Positions 5,459-7,741 of a stretch of 7,741 bases of DNA are shown here, in pieces (position 1 is the first letter of the stretch; every line of letters begins with the position of its first letter). This DNA is from Proteiniphilum sp. Its GTDB lineage: Bacteria; Bacteroidota; Bacteroidia; Bacteroidales; Dysgonomonadaceae. The notes beneath the pieces are model-generated. The model was not told the origin of the DNA. It made no database searches and was given only the letters and a program-made list of their open reading frames with translations. The position numbers and the translations under genes are program-made. Where the stretch lies: contig JAISZV010000028.1 in the NCBI GenBank assembly GCA_031284475.1, positions 1-7,741 of the forward strand, given 5' to 3'.

Positions 5459-7741
5459 ATGATTATTCAGTCAAGTCACTCAAACACACCCATCTGGAAA
5501 GATATTCATGTACATGCAGAATTGCCTGACAGGTTACGCCCTTTGGAGGAGATCGCCCACAACTTGTGGTGGGTATGGAATGAAGAAGCAAAAAACATCT
5601 TCGAGAACTTAGACCCGCAGGGGGTGGAAAACAGCGGGAAAAACCCGGTCGTCATGTTACAAAACCTGCGTTCGGAGATCACCGAGAATGTATTGAAAAA
5701 CGATGAGTTCATGGAACGTATTCAACGCATCTATGAGCAATTCAAGCGCTATATGAACACTCCGCATAACCGTGAACGCCCAAGTGTGGCCTATTTCAGT
5801 ATGGAATACGGGTTATCGTATGTGTTGAAGATATATTCCGGCGGCTTGGGAATCCTGGCCGGGGACTATCTGAAGGAGGCGAGCGACAGCAATGTGGATA
5901 TGACTGCGGTAGGGCTTCTTTACCGTTACGGTTACTTCACGCAGACCCTCTCCATAGAGGGGCAGCAGATCGCCAACTACGAGGCGCAGAATTTCGGGAG
6001 CCTCCCTATCACGCAGGTAATGAATGAAGATGGATCTCCCATGATCCTCGAAGTGCCTTTTCACAACCGCACCATCTATTCAAATGTATGGAAGGTGGCC
6101 GTGGGGCGCATCAACCTCTACCTGATGGATACCGACCTGGAAGAAAACAGCGGGTACGACCGCCCCATCACTCACCAGTTGTACGGAGGGGACTGGGAAA
6201 ACCGTATGAAACAGGAATACCTGCTGGGCGTAGGCGGTATATTACTGCTGAAGAAACTCGGAATCAGGAAAGATGTGTATCACATGAACGAGGGACACGC
6301 CGCTTTCATCAATGTTCAGCGTTTGCACGATTACATACTTGAAGAAGGGCTTTCGTTCCTGGAAGCGCTGGAGGTTGTACGCGCCTCATCGCTCTATACG
6401 GTACATACGCCGGTACCGGCAGGGCACGACTACTTCGACGAGCCGCTGATCGCCAAGTACATGACGCCTATGATACAAAGTATCGGTATTCCCTGGCAGC
6501 AATTCATGGATATGGGCCGCGCCAATCCCGGAACGCAGGAGAAATTCTCCATGAGCGTATTCGCGCTGAATACCGCACAGGAAGCCAACGGGGTGAGTAA
6601 ACTACATGGATATGTTTCTCAAAAAATGTTCCAGCCCGTATGGAAAGGTTATTTTCCGGAAGAGCTGCACGTGGGTTATGTGACCAACGGCGTTCACCTG
6701 CCCAGTTGGGCAACTTCTTCGGTAAAGGCGCTCTACGAAAAATATTTCGGCGAGTCGTTCTACAACGACCAGTCGAATCCCGAAATATGGAAAAATATCT
6801 ATAACGTGAGCGACAACGAATTGTGGAAACTCCGCGTACACCTGAAAAAGAAACTTGTAGATTATATCCGGGCTGAGTTTAAGGAAGGATGGCTCAAGAA
6901 TCAGGCCGACCCTTCAAGGATCATGAACATGCTGGAGGAGGTAAATCCCAATGCGTTGCTCATAGGCTTCTCGCGGCGTTTCGCCACCTACAAACGGGCG
7001 CATCTGCTGTTTACCGACCTCGACCGCCTGGCAAAAATCGTGAACAACCCTAAATACCCCGTGCAATTCATCTTCGCCGGGAAAGCGCACCCTGCCGACG
7101 GAGGCGGACAGGGACTAATCAAACAGATCGTGGAAATATCGCGGCGGCCGGAATTTCTCGGCAAAATCATCTTCTTGGAGAATTACGATATGCGGCTGGC
7201 AAAACGATTGGTCTCCGGCGTGGATATATGGCTGAATACCCCTACCCGCGCTCAGGAAGCATCGGGTACTTCCGGCGAAAAGGCGGAGATGAACGGAGTC
7301 TTGAACCTCTCGGTGCTCGACGGATGGTGGTATGAAGGGTACAAAGAGGGCGCCGGCTGGGCGTTGACCGACAAGTGGACTTACGACAACCCTTCTTACC
7401 AGGATGAACTGGACGCCTCTACAATCTACTCGCTGCTCGAAAATGAGATCGTCCCCCTCTACTATGCGCATAACAGCAACGGTTATTCGCACGAGTGGGT
7501 GCAATACATCAAGAAATCGATAGCCGAAATAGCGCCCCGTTTCACTACCAAACGGATGATGGACGATTATTTCGACCGCTTCTACAACAAACTGGCGCAC
7601 CGTTCGCACCTGCTTCACGCAGACAACTATGCAAAAGCCAAAGAGATCGTGAAATGGAAAGAGGATACCGCCTCGAAGTGGGATAAGCTCGAAGTGGTTA
7701 AACTGGAGTTCAATCCCAATCAGAAAGCGGATCTCAACAAC
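5459..7741 (+). CDS. glgP: Alpha-glucan (glycogen) phosphorylase, GT35, 3'-truncated
   Basis: A pyridoxal-phosphate enzyme that cleaves terminal alpha-1,4-glucosyl units with phosphate to give glucose-1-phosphate. The frame is open from the ATG at 5459 to the last base, 761 codons without a stop. Family members of this type are about 850 residues, so roughly 90 are missing. Residues about 13-115 match the DUF3417 N-terminal domain ([11 protein letters not shown]). The phosphorylase core follows: [25 protein letters not shown] (277-283), HTPVPAGHD (316-324), YVTNGVH (407-413), the phosphate-site RRFATYKRA (506-514), and [14 protein letters not shown] with the expected PLP lysine at 608. This is the DUF3417-bearing branch found in Bacteroides, Thermotoga and actinobacteria rather than the E. 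coli GlgP/MalP branch. The A-rich leader without Shine-Dalgarno is normal for Bacteroidetes. It lies 39 bp after the glycogen synthase and is probably co-transcribed with it. Confidence 0.96.
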   Translation, partial: MIIQSSHSNTPIWKDIHVHAELPDRLRPLEEIAHNLWWVWNEEAKNIFENLDPQGVENSGKNPVVMLQNLRSEITENVLKNDEFMERIQRIYEQFKRYMNTPHNRERPSVAYFSMEYGLSYVLKIYSGGLGILAGDYLKEASDSNVDMTAVGLLYRYGYFTQTLSIEGQQIANYEAQNFGSLPITQVMNEDGSPMILEVPFHNRTIYSNVWKVAVGRINLYLMDTDLEENSGYDRPITHQLYGGDWENRMKQEYLLGVGGILLLKKLGIRKDVYHMNEGHAAFINVQRLHDYILEEGLSFLEALEVVRASSLYTVHTPVPAGHDYFDEPLIAKYMTPMIQSIGIPWQQFMDMGRANPGTQEKFSMSVFALNTAQEANGVSKLHGYVSQKMFQPVWKGYFPEELHVGYVTNGVHLPSWATSSVKALYEKYFGESFYNDQSNPEIWKNIYNVSDNELWKLRVHLKKKLVDYIRAEFKEGWLKNQADPSRIMNMLEEVNPNALLIGFSRRFATYKRAHLLFTDLDRLAKIVNNPKYPVQFIFAGKAHPADGGGQGLIKQIVEISRRPEFLGKIIFLENYDMRLAKRLVSGVDIWLNTPTRAQEASGTSGEKAEMNGVLNLSVLDGWWYEGYKEGAGWALTDKWTYDNPSYQDELDASTIYSLLENEIVPLYYAHNSNGYSHEWVQYIKKSIAEIAPRFTTKRMMDDYFDRFYNKLAHRSHLLHADNYAKAKEIVKWKEDTASKWDKLEVVKLEFNPNQKADLNN

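Noticed and set aside
7115..7618. A 167-codon minus-strand frame near the window end
   Set aside because: It is antisense to the conserved phosphorylase catalytic region, including the PLP lysine, and has no leader or homology of its own.
1..7741. Mobile element, CRISPR array, tRNA or rRNA, or other accessory system
   Set aside because: No transposase, integrase, direct-repeat array or RNA-gene sequence could be seen. The coding space is filled by core metabolic and repair genes.

Overview
The window reads as a chromosomal segment from a member of the Bacteroidota, most likely order Bacteroidales. Three things point there. A eukaryotic-type (GT3) glycogen synthase lies next to a Bacteroides-style alpha-glucan phosphorylase. 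The gene leaders are A-rich with no clear Shine-Dalgarno sequence. Two upstream gaps carry an exact TAnnTTTG box, the -7 element of Bacteroidetes promoters. I cannot fix the family or genus.

Layout: (1) 1-150, + strand: the last 49 residues of a cysteine-rich protein that begins outside the window. (2) 151-280: a gap without genes, holding two near-perfect palindromes and then an intrinsic terminator for the upstream gene. (3) 281-3649, - strand: a complete mfd gene (transcription-repair coupling factor, 1122 aa), converging on the first gene. (4) 3650-3721: a divergent promoter region shared by mfd and the glycogen genes. (5) 3722-5419, + strand: a complete 565-aa GT3 glycogen synthase. (6) 5459 to the window end, + strand: a GT35 alpha-glucan phosphorylase, 761 residues visible and still open at the edge, probably about 90 residues short of complete.

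The synthase and phosphorylase genes are 39 bp apart on the same strand and look like one glycogen storage module: one builds alpha-1,4-glucan from a nucleotide sugar (by family, UDP-glucose) and the other releases glucose-1-phosphate from it. No glgC or branching-enzyme gene is visible. mfd is a housekeeping DNA-repair gene that shares only the intergenic region with them.

The window is mostly ordinary core genome. I see no mobile element, CRISPR array, tRNA or rRNA, and no clear new system. The points most worth a second look are the loss of the arginine-rich glucose-6-phosphate sensor in the GT3 synthase, the cysteine-rich tail at the left edge, and the run of three adjacent inverted repeats at 190-242.
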